This document shows positions 8,445 to 15,804 of a DNA stretch of 32,149 nt, piece by piece. Position numbers and translations under genes: made by a program. Position 1 is the stretch's first letter, and every line of letters starts with the position of its first letter. Source of the stretch: Ruminococcaceae bacterium UBA7127 (lineage in GTDB: Bacteria; Bacillota; Clostridia; Oscillospirales; Acutalibacteraceae); contig DKXL01000042.1 in NCBI GenBank assembly GCA_002493005.1, positions 1,062 to 33,210 of the forward strand. Reading direction: 5' to 3'. The notes beneath the pieces are model-generated. The model saw only the letters and a program-made list of their open reading frames with translations, was not told where the DNA came from and searched no databases.

Positions 8445-8515
8445 ATACACCAAACTAATAATATCTTTTACGCTATCATAATATTCTGTAATAAAACATT
8501 ATTCGTTTGGTGTAT
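8445..8515 (-). other. Large inverted repeat upstream of the MalF-type gene
   Basis: Arms of 18 nt, ATACACCAAACTAATAAT (8445-8462) and ATTATTCGTTTGGTGTAT (8498-8515), are complementary except for one position and are separated by 35 nt. The structure ends about 25 nt before the MalF ribosome binding site. It could form an RNA hairpin controlling permease output or be a two-site operator. No T-run follows. Confidence 0.75.
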
Positions 8516-8559
8516 GAATACCGACAGAATGTCTGTGATAACGCAATTATGGTACATTT

Positions 8560-8590
8560 ACGGGGCACTCCGTAAAGTGGAGCACCCCGT
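8560..8590 (-). other. Hairpin after the binding-protein gene
   Basis: On the minus-strand RNA, ACGGGGUGCUCC pairs with GGAGUGCCCCGU over 12 bp if two G-U pairs are allowed, with a 7-nt loop. On the plus strand the same positions are mismatches, so the structure is strand-specific to the operon mRNA. No U-tract follows, which suggests a 3'-end stabiliser or partial stop that lets the binding protein be made in excess. Confidence 0.65.
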
Positions 8591-8630
8591 ATAATATTTC
8601 TTTATTCAGATTAGCTTCTCTGTGCTGCAA

Positions 8631-9986
8631 TCAGCCCTCATCACGAACGTTTGCGATTGTGTCGTCAAGGAGCTTCTTTGTAGCTGCTGCATCATCCGGC
8701 TTCCAGCTGTCAGAAACAAGCTTGTTACCAAGGTTGCCCATTGGTGTCCAGAATGTTGAAGCGATGTTAACCTGTGCACAAGCGTTAGAAGCCTGCTCTT
8801 TGATTGCCTGGAGAACTTCGCTCTCTGTTACAGCCTTGTTGCCCTGAACTGCAATGTTTGAAGGACCCCAACCGAGTTCCTCTGTTCTCTGAAGCTGGCA
8901 CTCCTCGCCTGCGAGGTAGTTAGCAAGAATCTGAGCAGCCTTCGGGAACTTAGAAGAACCGTTTACACCGATATACTTGTAACCAAATATTGAAACGAGC
9001 TGCTTGTCTTCGTCGCCAACCTTAATTGTTGGGAGCTTAGCGGCGCCGAACTTGTCGCCAAGAGCCTTCTGGTTGTCTGCTGTGTTCCAAGAACCGTCAA
9101 AACCAGCGCCTGTCTTGCCAGTCTTAAATCCTGAGTTGATGTTTGTTGGGTTAAGTGACTTGAATGTGCCCTTATAATCCTTCATAAGCTTAGCGAATGC
9201 CTGAAGAGTCTTAACAGCCTCGTCCTCGTCATACTTAACAAACTTCTGAGTGCCGTCTGCCTCAAGACCGTCTATCTTAACGCCTGCTGTGAAAGCAAAA
9301 GTACAAGCATAGAAACCGTCGCCGCAGTCCATGATAAACTGCTTGCCTGCCTTTTCGCAAGCCTCAAGAACACCCTCAAGTGTCTTTGCCTGGTCGTCTG
9401 ATACTACTGAGTTATCATAAACGAGGTAGTAACCGTTGTCGTTTGTTTCAGGATAAGCATAGAGTGTGTCTTTCTTGTCCTTAGGATTAACAAGTGTGCC
9501 GCCCTTAACTGTGTCTTCTGAGTTCTTAGCAGTTACAGTTTCTTTGAAAGCTACAGGAGCAATAACACCTGCGTCAACGAGCTTGTCAAGCTGGTCACTC
9601 GGAAGGCTGAATACGTCAGCAGCAACTGATGGGTCGTTAAGCATATTTGTAGCAGCGTCAGTCTCGCCCTGTGCTACAACTGTGATTTCTTTGAAATTGG
9701 TGTTAGGATAAGCCTTTTTAAATTCTTCAATCTGCTTCTTAACAAGACTTACTGCCTTATCAGGTGCCCATACCTTAAGTGAGATTGGGTTCTCAGCGGT
9801 ACCCTCGTCTGCAAAGTAGCTTTCGTCAGCAAGTGAGCCTGTTTCGTTAACCTTTTCACTGTTTGCCGGAGCACCTGAAGATTCCTCCGGCTTTGAGCTG
9901 CCTGTTGATGTGTCTCCGCCGCCGCAGCCGACAAGTGCTGTTGCGGTCATCATACCTGCCAATAAAATGGCGAAAATTTTTTTCAT
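8631..9986 (-). CDS. Maltodextrin-binding lipoprotein (ABC transporter)
   Basis: The extracellular solute-binding protein that delivers oligosaccharide to the permeases, family 1 (MalE-like). About 451 aa. The signal peptide has lipobox LVGC (Cys21 from the ATG), then a Gly/Ser/Glu-rich linker and the typical fold segments ISLKVWAPD and, in the middle, GAGFDGSWNT. I take the ATG at 9984-9986. A TTG one codon upstream is also in frame, but AGAAGGA is better spaced from the ATG. It is the first gene of the operon and is followed by a stable hairpin. Confidence 0.92.
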   Translation of the reverse strand: MKKIFAILLAGMMTATALVGCGGGDTSTGSSKPEESSGAPANSEKVNETGSLADESYFADEGTAENPISLKVWAPDKAVSLVKKQIEEFKKAYPNTNFKEITVVAQGETDAATNMLNDPSVAADVFSLPSDQLDKLVDAGVIAPVAFKETVTAKNSEDTVKGGTLVNPKDKKDTLYAYPETNDNGYYLVYDNSVVSDDQAKTLEGVLEACEKAGKQFIMDCGDGFYACTFAFTAGVKIDGLEADGTQKFVKYDEDEAVKTLQAFAKLMKDYKGTFKSLNPTNINSGFKTGKTGAGFDGSWNTADNQKALGDKFGAAKLPTIKVGDEDKQLVSIFGYKYIGVNGSSKFPKAAQILANYLAGEECQLQRTEELGWGPSNIAVQGNKAVTESEVLQAIKEQASNACAQVNIASTFWTPMGNLGNKLVSDSWKPDDAAATKKLLDDTIANVRDEG

Positions 9987-10080
9987 CAAAAATCCTTCTT
10001 TCTGATTTAATATATTTTGTTTCCGTTACGGATTCTATATGGAGCAAAATGCACAAAAGCACTCTTCGTCCACTACATAA

Positions 10081-10109
10081 ATCATATCAAAAAATTGACC
10101 AAATTTCAA
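10081..10109 (-). promoter_or_regulatory. Likely promoter of the maltodextrin operon
   Basis: Minus strand: TTGAAA (10104-10109), 17-nt spacer, TATGAT (10081-10086). Transcription would start near 10074, leaving a leader of about 90 nt. The leader has a small palindrome, TCCGT-T-ACGGA, near 10020. I see no convincing catabolite-response (cre) site. Confidence 0.6.
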
Positions 10110-10385
10110 CTACCTTTGTACTTTTTATCTATATCGTTAAATTATTTTAATTTATTTGTTCAATTTGACATCAATTTTGAGATAATTTTATTTTTTGCAC
10201 AAAGCACAATAATATTTATTGTATAAATTGCCAAATATTACCTTGTGCATTATTACCAATCATTTCCATTTATTTTTCAACCCATATAACAAATTTTGAC
10301 TTTACCTTTCTGAAAAATCCTGATTTACTCAAAAAGCAAAATTTTTTAGTGTAATTTTACCAAAAAGCATTTTTTCTTTTTACGG

Positions 10386-10414
10386 TTGTAATACGCAAGC
10401 ATAATTGGTATAAT
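10386..10414 (+). promoter_or_regulatory. Likely promoter of the murE-type gene
   Basis: TTGTAA (10386-10391), 17-nt spacer, perfect TATAAT (10409-10414). The predicted start near 10421 lies just before a foldable leader. Confidence 0.7.
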
Positions 10415-10424
10415 TAGATTAACA

Positions 10425-10480
10425 CTGATTAATGTATTGCACGAACTGCATTTTGCAGGTTTAGTGTACAGATTAATCAG
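10425..10480 (+). promoter_or_regulatory. Structured 5' leader of the murE-type gene
   Basis: The outer stem pairs CTGATTAAT (10425-10433) with ATTAATCAG (10472-10480), a perfect 9-bp match, and GTA/TAC continues it. An inner hairpin CTGCA-TTT-TGCAG lies at 10446-10458. The structure fills most of the leader before the ribosome binding site GGAG. I cannot match it to a known riboswitch class. Confidence 0.45.
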
Positions 10481-10504
10481 CACAAATTTGATTGGAGTGC
10501 AATT

Positions 10505-11965
10505 ATGAAGCTCAAAGACCTACTTGTTAATGTAAATTATACGGTAATAAACGATATTAATCCTGAAATCAGCGACATCATCTATGATTCACGCAAGGTT
10601 TTTGACGGCACTGCCTTTGTTTGTCTGAAAGGCTACGCGGCAGACGGTCACAAGTTTGCAGAAATGGCTGTTCAAAAGGGCGCGACTGCGCTGATTATCA
10701 GCGACGAGCTTGATTTTGAAGTGCCGCAAAGTATAGCCGTCATTAAAACTGACGATACTCGCAAGGCTCTAGCGCTTATGAGCGTTGAATTTTTCGGTCA
10801 CCCCGACGAAGAAATGTACACTGTTGCAATAACAGGCACAAAGGGCAAAACCACCACTACGGCTATGATTGCAGAAATTTTTGAACAGGCAGGAATAAAG
10901 ACAGGCACAATCGGCACACTTGGCATAGTGTATGACGGCAAAACCGTTAAGACCGACAATACAACGCCTGAGTCCTACGAAATTCAGAAATCAATGCGCG
11001 ATATGATAAATGCAGGCTGCAAGGCAATGGTTATTGAAGCATCATCAATCGGACTTAAACACAGCCGCCTTGCAGGGCTCAACTTTGATGTAGGTGTATT
11101 CACAAACTTCTCGGACGACCACATAGGCGGTGTAGAGCACAAAGATATGGCTGAATATCTCTACTGCAAGAGCCTGTTGTTTGGTATGTGCAGGTTTACT
11201 GCGGCAAATATTGACGACGCAAATTGGAAAGAAATCACAAAAAACTCATCTTCGCCTGTACTTACCTTTGGTTTTTCAAAGGAAGCAGAGCTTGTTGCAA
11301 AAAACGACCATTTGCTCTCAGACAACGGATTTATAGGCGTTCATTTTGAAACCGAAGGTATTAAAACACTGAACGTTGATGTTGGAATCCCGGGCAAATT
11401 CAACGTCTACAATGCACTTGCCGCTATTGCCGCTGTTTCGTTTTTTGACATTGATGACAGCGCAATTATTAACGGACTTAAAGCGGCTAAGGTAAAAGGC
11501 AGAGTTGAACCTGTCACGGTCCCGGGTAATTATACTCTTCTTATTGACTACGCTCACAACGCACTGTCTATGGAGAATGTTCTCACTACTCTTCGTCAGT
11601 ACAATCCCAACCGACTTATCACAATGTTTGGTGCAGGTGGAAACCGCCCAAAGGTGCGCCGATATGAGATGGGTGAAGTATCCGGCAAATTAAGCGACTT
11701 GTCGGTTATCACCGAGGACAATTCACGCTTTGAAGATGTAATGGATATAATTGAGGATATAAAGACAGGCATCAACAAGACAGACGGTAAATACGTTGTT
11801 GTTCCCAACCGAAAAGAAGCAATTAGATATTGTATCGAAAACGCTCAGGACGGCGACATTATCGTGCTTGCAGGCAAGGGTCACGAAGATTATCAGGAAA
11901 TTAAGGGTGTAAAGTATCATATGGACGAACGCGAACTGATACAAGATATTCTTTGCGGAAGATAG
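10505..11965 (+). CDS. murE: UDP-N-acetylmuramyl-tripeptide synthetase, MurE family
   Basis: A Mur ligase that adds the third amino acid to UDP-MurNAc-dipeptide in peptidoglycan synthesis, using ATP in the cytoplasm. At 486 aa it has the three Mur domains: N-terminal UDP-binding (SRK at 29-31), ATP-binding P-loop GTKGKTTTT (111-119), and the C-terminal domain with DYAHN (348-352) and GKGHE (457-461). Lys222 (YCKSLLF) is at the position of the carbamylated lysine. Two motifs differ from the common form: EASSIGL (178-184) where most MurE have a His after SS, and DNSR (405-408) in place of DNPR, the loop that reads the added amino acid. The Arg is kept, which favours meso-diaminopimelate, but specificity is not certain. 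It stands alone, with its own promoter and terminator, and could be a paralogue rather than the only MurE. Confidence 0.88.
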   Translation: MKLKDLLVNVNYTVINDINPEISDIIYDSRKVFDGTAFVCLKGYAADGHKFAEMAVQKGATALIISDELDFEVPQSIAVIKTDDTRKALALMSVEFFGHPDEEMYTVAITGTKGKTTTTAMIAEIFEQAGIKTGTIGTLGIVYDGKTVKTDNTTPESYEIQKSMRDMINAGCKAMVIEASSIGLKHSRLAGLNFDVGVFTNFSDDHIGGVEHKDMAEYLYCKSLLFGMCRFTAANIDDANWKEITKNSSSPVLTFGFSKEAELVAKNDHLLSDNGFIGVHFETEGIKTLNVDVGIPGKFNVYNALAAIAAVSFFDIDDSAIINGLKAAKVKGRVEPVTVPGNYTLLIDYAHNALSMENVLTTLRQYNPNRLITMFGAGGNRPKVRRYEMGEVSGKLSDLSVITEDNSRFEDVMDIIEDIKTGINKTDGKYVVVPNRKEAIRYCIENAQDGDIIVLAGKGHEDYQEIKGVKYHMDERELIQDILCGR

Positions 11966-11993
11966 CTTTAATATGTAATTTTTATTTAAACAA

Positions 11994-12030
11994 ACACAAG
12001 TAAGCCCTAAGTGAGCTTCCTTGTGTTTTA
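11994..12030 (+). terminator. Terminator of the murE-type gene
   Basis: Stem ACACAAG(t)AAGC / GCTT(c)CTTGTGT with one mismatch, followed by TTTTATATTT on the plus strand. Confidence 0.75.
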
Positions 12031-12044
12031 TATTTCTCACGCAA

Positions 12045-12073
12045 AAACCTCCGTCAATCAATGACGGAGGTTT
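12045..12073 (-). terminator. Terminator after the EctB-like gene
   Basis: Perfect 12-bp stem AAACCTCCGTCA / TGACGGAGGTTT with a 5-nt loop. On the minus strand it is followed by TT after the stem's own TTT, making a U-tract. It may also work on the plus strand. Confidence 0.85.
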
Positions 12074-12088
12074 AATATTAATCTCTGA

Positions 12089-13336
12089 CTAAATTACGAA
12101 TTTGATTGCATTTTTTATTATCTCAAGTCCTTTGATGAGCATTTCATCGGGAATTACAAGCGGAGGCATAATTTTTACAACCGAGCCTTCTCTGCCTGCA
12201 CATTCACATATAAGTTTATTTTCAAAGCACTTTTCAATTACCTTTTCTGACATTGCAGAATCAATTCCTGCAAAATCAATGCCCCAGATAAGACCTATAC
12301 CTCTCAGCTCAAGACGTGAGTCCAGCGAAAGAATTTCTCTTTCGACAAAGTTCTTGACTATCTCGCCCTTGCGTCGGGTTTCTGCCTCAACATTATTTTC
12401 AATAAGATAATCGATTGCCGCCGCACCTGCTACAAATGAAAGCTGGTTGCCTCTGAATGTGCCGTTGTGCTCGCCCGGCTTCCACACGTCAAGCTCTTCC
12501 TTGTGCAAAACGATTGCCAAAGGCATACCGATGCCGCCGATTGACTTTGACATAACTACGATATCAGGCGTAATGCCTGCTCTTTCAAACGAGAAGAATG
12601 TGCCGCTGCGGCAACATCCGATTTGAATGTCGTCAACTATCAGCAAAATGTCATTGCGGTCGCAAAATTCTCTGACATCCTGAAGGAACTTGTTATCAAA
12701 AACTCTGATGCCGCCCTCAGCCTGTACGGTTTCCATAACAACAGCGGCAGGCTTTTCGATGCCCGAATGGTCGTCATCAATAATTGTCTGCATATACTTT
12801 ATAACATCCATCCCCGGAACCATATACGGAGCAGGAATATGTGTGCAGTCAACAAGCGTTGCACCTGCACCGTTACGTGCATACATTTCAGACGTAAGAG
12901 AAAGCGCGCCGAGAGTCATACCGTGAAAACAACCCATAAATGCAAATACATTTCTTCTGCCCTTAATCTTTCTGGCAAGTTTAAGAGCCGCTTCAACAGC
13001 GTTAGTTCCGGTAGGACCTGTGAACTGTATTCTGTATTTGTAACCGCGTGGCTCAATTATCTTCTTTTCGAGCGCATCAATAAACTCACGTTTTGGTACG
13101 GTATACATATCAAGCGCATGAATTATTCCGTCACCGGAAAGATAGTCTACAACCTTTTTCTTTATATAATCATTGTTGTGACCGTAATTCACAGCACCTG
13201 CGCCGCAGAAAAAGTCTATATACTCCTCACCGTTCTCGTCCTTCATCACTGCTCCTTTTGCATCTGTAAACACTGTAGGAAAGTGTCTGCAATAGGAGCG
13301 AACGGACGATTCATACTTTTCAAATGTATTTGTCAT
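12089..13336 (-). CDS. ectB: Diaminobutyrate--2-oxoglutarate aminotransferase-like (EctB family)
   Basis: A PLP enzyme of the class III aminotransferases. The EctB branch makes L-2,4-diaminobutyrate from aspartate semialdehyde with glutamate as donor. At 415 aa it has the family length. Motifs include the FTGPTGTNAVEAALKLAR segment (105-122), the PLP aspartate in LIVDDIQIGC (232-241), a sequence pattern typical of EctB, and the Schiff-base lysine Lys264 in MSKSIGG. No ectA or ectC (ectoine) is nearby. It is the last gene of the minus-strand run and starts 4 nt after the small CinA-like gene, so it is probably translationally coupled. The physiological product use (cell wall, polyamine or other) cannot be seen here. 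Confidence 0.85.
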   Translation of the reverse strand: MTNTFEKYESSVRSYCRHFPTVFTDAKGAVMKDENGEEYIDFFCGAGAVNYGHNNDYIKKKVVDYLSGDGIIHALDMYTVPKREFIDALEKKIIEPRGYKYRIQFTGPTGTNAVEAALKLARKIKGRRNVFAFMGCFHGMTLGALSLTSEMYARNGAGATLVDCTHIPAPYMVPGMDVIKYMQTIIDDDHSGIEKPAAVVMETVQAEGGIRVFDNKFLQDVREFCDRNDILLIVDDIQIGCCRSGTFFSFERAGITPDIVVMSKSIGGIGMPLAIVLHKEELDVWKPGEHNGTFRGNQLSFVAGAAAIDYLIENNVEAETRRKGEIVKNFVEREILSLDSRLELRGIGLIWGIDFAGIDSAMSEKVIEKCFENKLICECAGREGSVVKIMPPLVIPDEMLIKGLEIIKNAIKFVI

Positions 13337-13340
13337 AAAT

Positions 13341-13769
13341 TTATACCCTCACAATATTTGCGGTCTTGCAGCATAACCTTATATATCCGCTGACAGGTCC
13401 CTGCATAATCACTTCAATCTGCTCCGGCTCATCCGGCAACAAAACAAGAATCTGATTTGCCGATCTGATAACATATCCGTCATCACCCAAGTCATTTTTG
13501 AGCTTTTTGCAGTCATCTGTTTCACAAGCCGCACAAGCTTTTGAAATTATATTAACTGTTCCTTTGTCGTTGTCAAACTCAAGTCCTCCGACAACAAACA
13601 CTATATTAACGCTTGCAAACGCATTTGTCAATAGTTCTCCGAGTCTGATACTTTCAGTGGCGAATGTGGTTTCTTCAAGCTTGAGGTCAAGCTCAGAAAA
13701 ACTTTTTTGCAAAGCTCTTTCGCAAAACGAGGTTTTGCGAGCAGCGTAAAAGATAAGCTTGCAATTCAT
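13341..13769 (-). CDS. Small degenerate CinA/MoCF-like protein
   Basis: Not a gene I know by name. The 142-aa translation resembles the N-terminal, molybdopterin-binding-like (MoCF) domain of CinA/MoaB proteins in overall order. It has a hydrophobic strand followed by GGLEFDNDKGT (61-71), where CinA has a GGLGPT..D.T motif. It then has GYVIRSANQILVLLPDEPEQ (98-117), where CinA has a strand ending in LPG.P.E. Key glycine and proline positions are changed, so ligand binding may be lost. It is Cys-rich (Cys3, 16, 79, 82, 87 and a CC near the end). Its ATG lies 1 nt after the sortase B fusion stop, and AAGGAGG is inside that gene. The family call is inference from pattern only. Confidence 0.5.
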   Translation of the reverse strand: MNCKLIFYAARKTSFCERALQKSFSELDLKLEETTFATESIRLGELLTNAFASVNIVFVVGGLEFDNDKGTVNIISKACAACETDDCKKLKNDLGDDGYVIRSANQILVLLPDEPEQIEVIMQGPVSGYIRLCCKTANIVRV

Positions 13770-13770
13770 A

Positions 13771-15714
13771 TCAGCCGCCTCCTTGCTGTCTGTACTCGGG
13801 TTTCAGCACAGGCTCATAGCTTGGCGCAATGACAAGATCACAAGTGACCTTGCTGTAATCAAGCTGCCAGCCGGAGAACACATAATCGTAGTAATCATCA
13901 CTTGGGCGCTGAGGATTTGCAGGCGCCTTTGCAGCCTTGCCGTACTCAACCTTTTGGGTTGTCAGCACACTGCCGTCATAATTAAGGAACGTTACATTGC
14001 AATATACAATCGGCTGAGTTACCTTTTGTGTAACAACCTGACCGTTTACAATCTTGGTAGTAGGCTCCGGAACAAGCTTTTTGACCTTTTGGTTTTTAAA
14101 GTCATAGTCGCCGTTATACCAATCTATCTGACCCTTGTCATATGCAGTACAGAAGTCGGTTACATTAGGACGTGTACCGCCGTAGGCTGAATAATACACC
14201 TCAGGCCAAACAGCATTTTTGTTTCGTGAAGCCTTAGAAACATCAACCTTTTTAGACTCTCCTGCTCTCACTTTTCTTGCAACGACAACTGTTCTGAAGT
14301 TTGTAAATTCATAGGAACAGGTCGAAAGTGTGAGCAGCTGGTCATCCTCATTCACATCAACAGGACAGTTGATAAGAGAGCGGACGCGCACATTATAAAC
14401 ATAGTTCATAAAGTCTTTTTCGTTTTGGAAGTCGCCAATCATATAATTGAAAAATTCACCGTGGCTTGACAGCGTGTTTGTCTTAAACACAGAAATAATT
14501 TTGTATGTGCCGTCGCCGTCGGGAGTATCAAATCGGATTGTAGGCGACTTTTTGTAAAAGTCGAGGTCTGCTGTAGTACCGCTTGCATACTTGAGCAGAT
14601 TTCCGAACATTGAGCCGTCGCGAATATGATGACCGTGCAAAATAACATTTTGGCTGTCTGTGCCCTTTTTGCATCGATAATCAAGAAAAACACTGCCAAA
14701 GGAGTCATAATCGCCTTTGTAGTTGTGGTTAAGATAATATTGACCGCTGCGGTCATCTGTTTTGCACCAAAGCGCAGGATAATCGACCTTAGTATTATTA
14801 ATCTGTATCCAGCCGATAATGTCCTTGTTAATTTTCAGAAGCTCTTTCCAGTTTATCTTGTCACCCACATCAGGCTTTTGGTCTTTGCCGCCTGTATCAG
14901 CCACACTATGCGCAACACGCTGGATTTCACCGTTAAGCTCAGAATTCTTGAAGCTGAGATAAAACATATTGTAAAACAGCAGTGAAAGCGCCGCTGCAAA
15001 CACAAGAAATGATGCGATTGCAACACATTTGCGTGTTACCTCTCTGCCGCTGTCGCCCTTAACGGGAATAAACCGATTAACAAAGCCTGTTTTTTCGGGC
15101 ACAAATTCTTTTTTGCTGAATCCTTCGGGATAGCTCTCGGCTGAATTTTCAAAATTCTCCTTGGAACGCAGACACGCAAGGCTTATCATGTTTTCAATAT
15201 CATTTTTTGCAAGCTCTGCCTTAGGCAGAACTGCCACCTGCATTCCCCTGTACATAAAGCAGTAGCCCTTGTATCCGTTGCCGAAATCGCCCAGATTAAA
15301 AATTTTGGATTTCTTTTTGTAAAGCTTGAACTCTTCCTCAAGTGCCGCAAGCTCATCTTCACTTGCACCGTTCTTTTTTGCCTCGGCAAACGCTTTATTG
15401 CGCTTTTTCCAATAATTCTTGGGAGCAGGGCGGTTTTCGTAACGTTCGGCAGCAGCAACAACCCCGGCAAAATAATGTTTAAAAGACTTGCTGTCCGCAG
15501 TTGTCAGAGCCTCAGCCACAACGACAATATCGGGTTTTTGGGCATAATCCGAGCACTTGTTGAGCAGCGACACAAGCTTTGCGGTCTTTAGCGGTGTGTT
15601 TCTGATGCTGCCAAGTGAAAATCCGTTTTCAGAGAGCTTTTTTTCAATTTTATCGGTATAATCCGTTAGTTCCAAGACGTCTTTGCCGACAGCAGATAAA
15701 ATTTCAATATCCAC
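13771..15714 (-). CDS. Class B sortase fused to N-terminal CinA-like domain and C-terminal InlB-type repeat
   Basis: A 647-aa membrane protein. Residues 1-95 resemble a CinA/MoCF domain: an EILSAVG start, PDIVVVAEALTTAD at 61-74, and a later strand GYCFMYRGMQVAVLPKAELA at 150-169. A Lys/Glu-rich stretch (100-136) interrupts it. A membrane helix (about 230-252) follows, then the sortase B domain (about 285-485) with catalytic His362 (HGHHI), Cys466 (LSTCSYEF) and Arg474. After a linker, residues 572-633 (VTFLNYDGSVLTTQKVEYGK onward, ending in a FSGW segment) match an InlB B / Listeria-Bacteroides repeat. The N-terminus would be cytoplasmic and the rest extracellular. The start is GTG with AAAGGGG upstream. 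It lies 90 nt after thiI and is coupled to the next gene. I see no sorting-signal substrate nearby that is clearly class B. Confidence 0.85.
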   Translation of the reverse strand: MDIEILSAVGKDVLELTDYTDKIEKKLSENGFSLGSIRNTPLKTAKLVSLLNKCSDYAQKPDIVVVAEALTTADSKSFKHYFAGVVAAAERYENRPAPKNYWKKRNKAFAEAKKNGASEDELAALEEEFKLYKKKSKIFNLGDFGNGYKGYCFMYRGMQVAVLPKAELAKNDIENMISLACLRSKENFENSAESYPEGFSKKEFVPEKTGFVNRFIPVKGDSGREVTRKCVAIASFLVFAAALSLLFYNMFYLSFKNSELNGEIQRVAHSVADTGGKDQKPDVGDKINWKELLKINKDIIGWIQINNTKVDYPALWCKTDDRSGQYYLNHNYKGDYDSFGSVFLDYRCKKGTDSQNVILHGHHIRDGSMFGNLLKYASGTTADLDFYKKSPTIRFDTPDGDGTYKIISVFKTNTLSSHGEFFNYMIGDFQNEKDFMNYVYNVRVRSLINCPVDVNEDDQLLTLSTCSYEFTNFRTVVVARKVRAGESKKVDVSKASRNKNAVWPEVYYSAYGGTRPNVTDFCTAYDKGQIDWYNGDYDFKNQKVKKLVPEPTTKIVNGQVVTQKVTQPIVYCNVTFLNYDGSVLTTQKVEYGKAAKAPANPQRPSDDYYDYVFSGWQLDYSKVTCDLVIAPSYEPVLKPEYRQQGGG

Positions 15715-15738
15715 ACCTATTCCCCTTTCGCTTTATGA

Positions 15739-15784
15739 GTAAGCACCGCTTGATGCATTACGCTTCTGCGCAATCGGTGCCTAC
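15739..15784 (-). other. Intercistronic two-part hairpin between thiI and sortase B fusion
   Basis: On the minus-strand RNA, GUAGGCACCG pairs with CGGUGCUUAC (10 bp, one G-U). Inside it, AUUGCG pairs with CGUAAU (6 bp, one G-U). There is no U-tract. It may mark an mRNA processing point separating the sulfur genes from the sortase genes. Confidence 0.5.
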
Positions 15785-15804
15785 CGAATATTAGAAGTTA
15801 ATAA

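Larger units (their letters stand above)
9987..10504. other. AT-rich divergent intergenic region, no gene
   Basis: This 518-nt gap separates the minus-strand maltodextrin operon from the plus-strand murE-type gene. It holds the two outward promoters listed separately. The middle part (about 10110-10380) is very AT-rich, with many A and T runs and a lone TTGACA at 10165 on the plus strand without a good -10. The open frames that cross it have no ribosome binding site and low-complexity translations. Confidence 0.6.

Noticed and set aside
10017..10226. Small open frames in the divergent promoter region
   Set aside because: They are AT-rich and Phe/Ile/Leu-biased, lack a ribosome binding site and overlap the maltodextrin promoter.
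12623..13393. 256-codon open frame on the plus strand
   Set aside because: It is antisense to the EctB-like gene, which has clear family motifs. The antisense translation has no family character.
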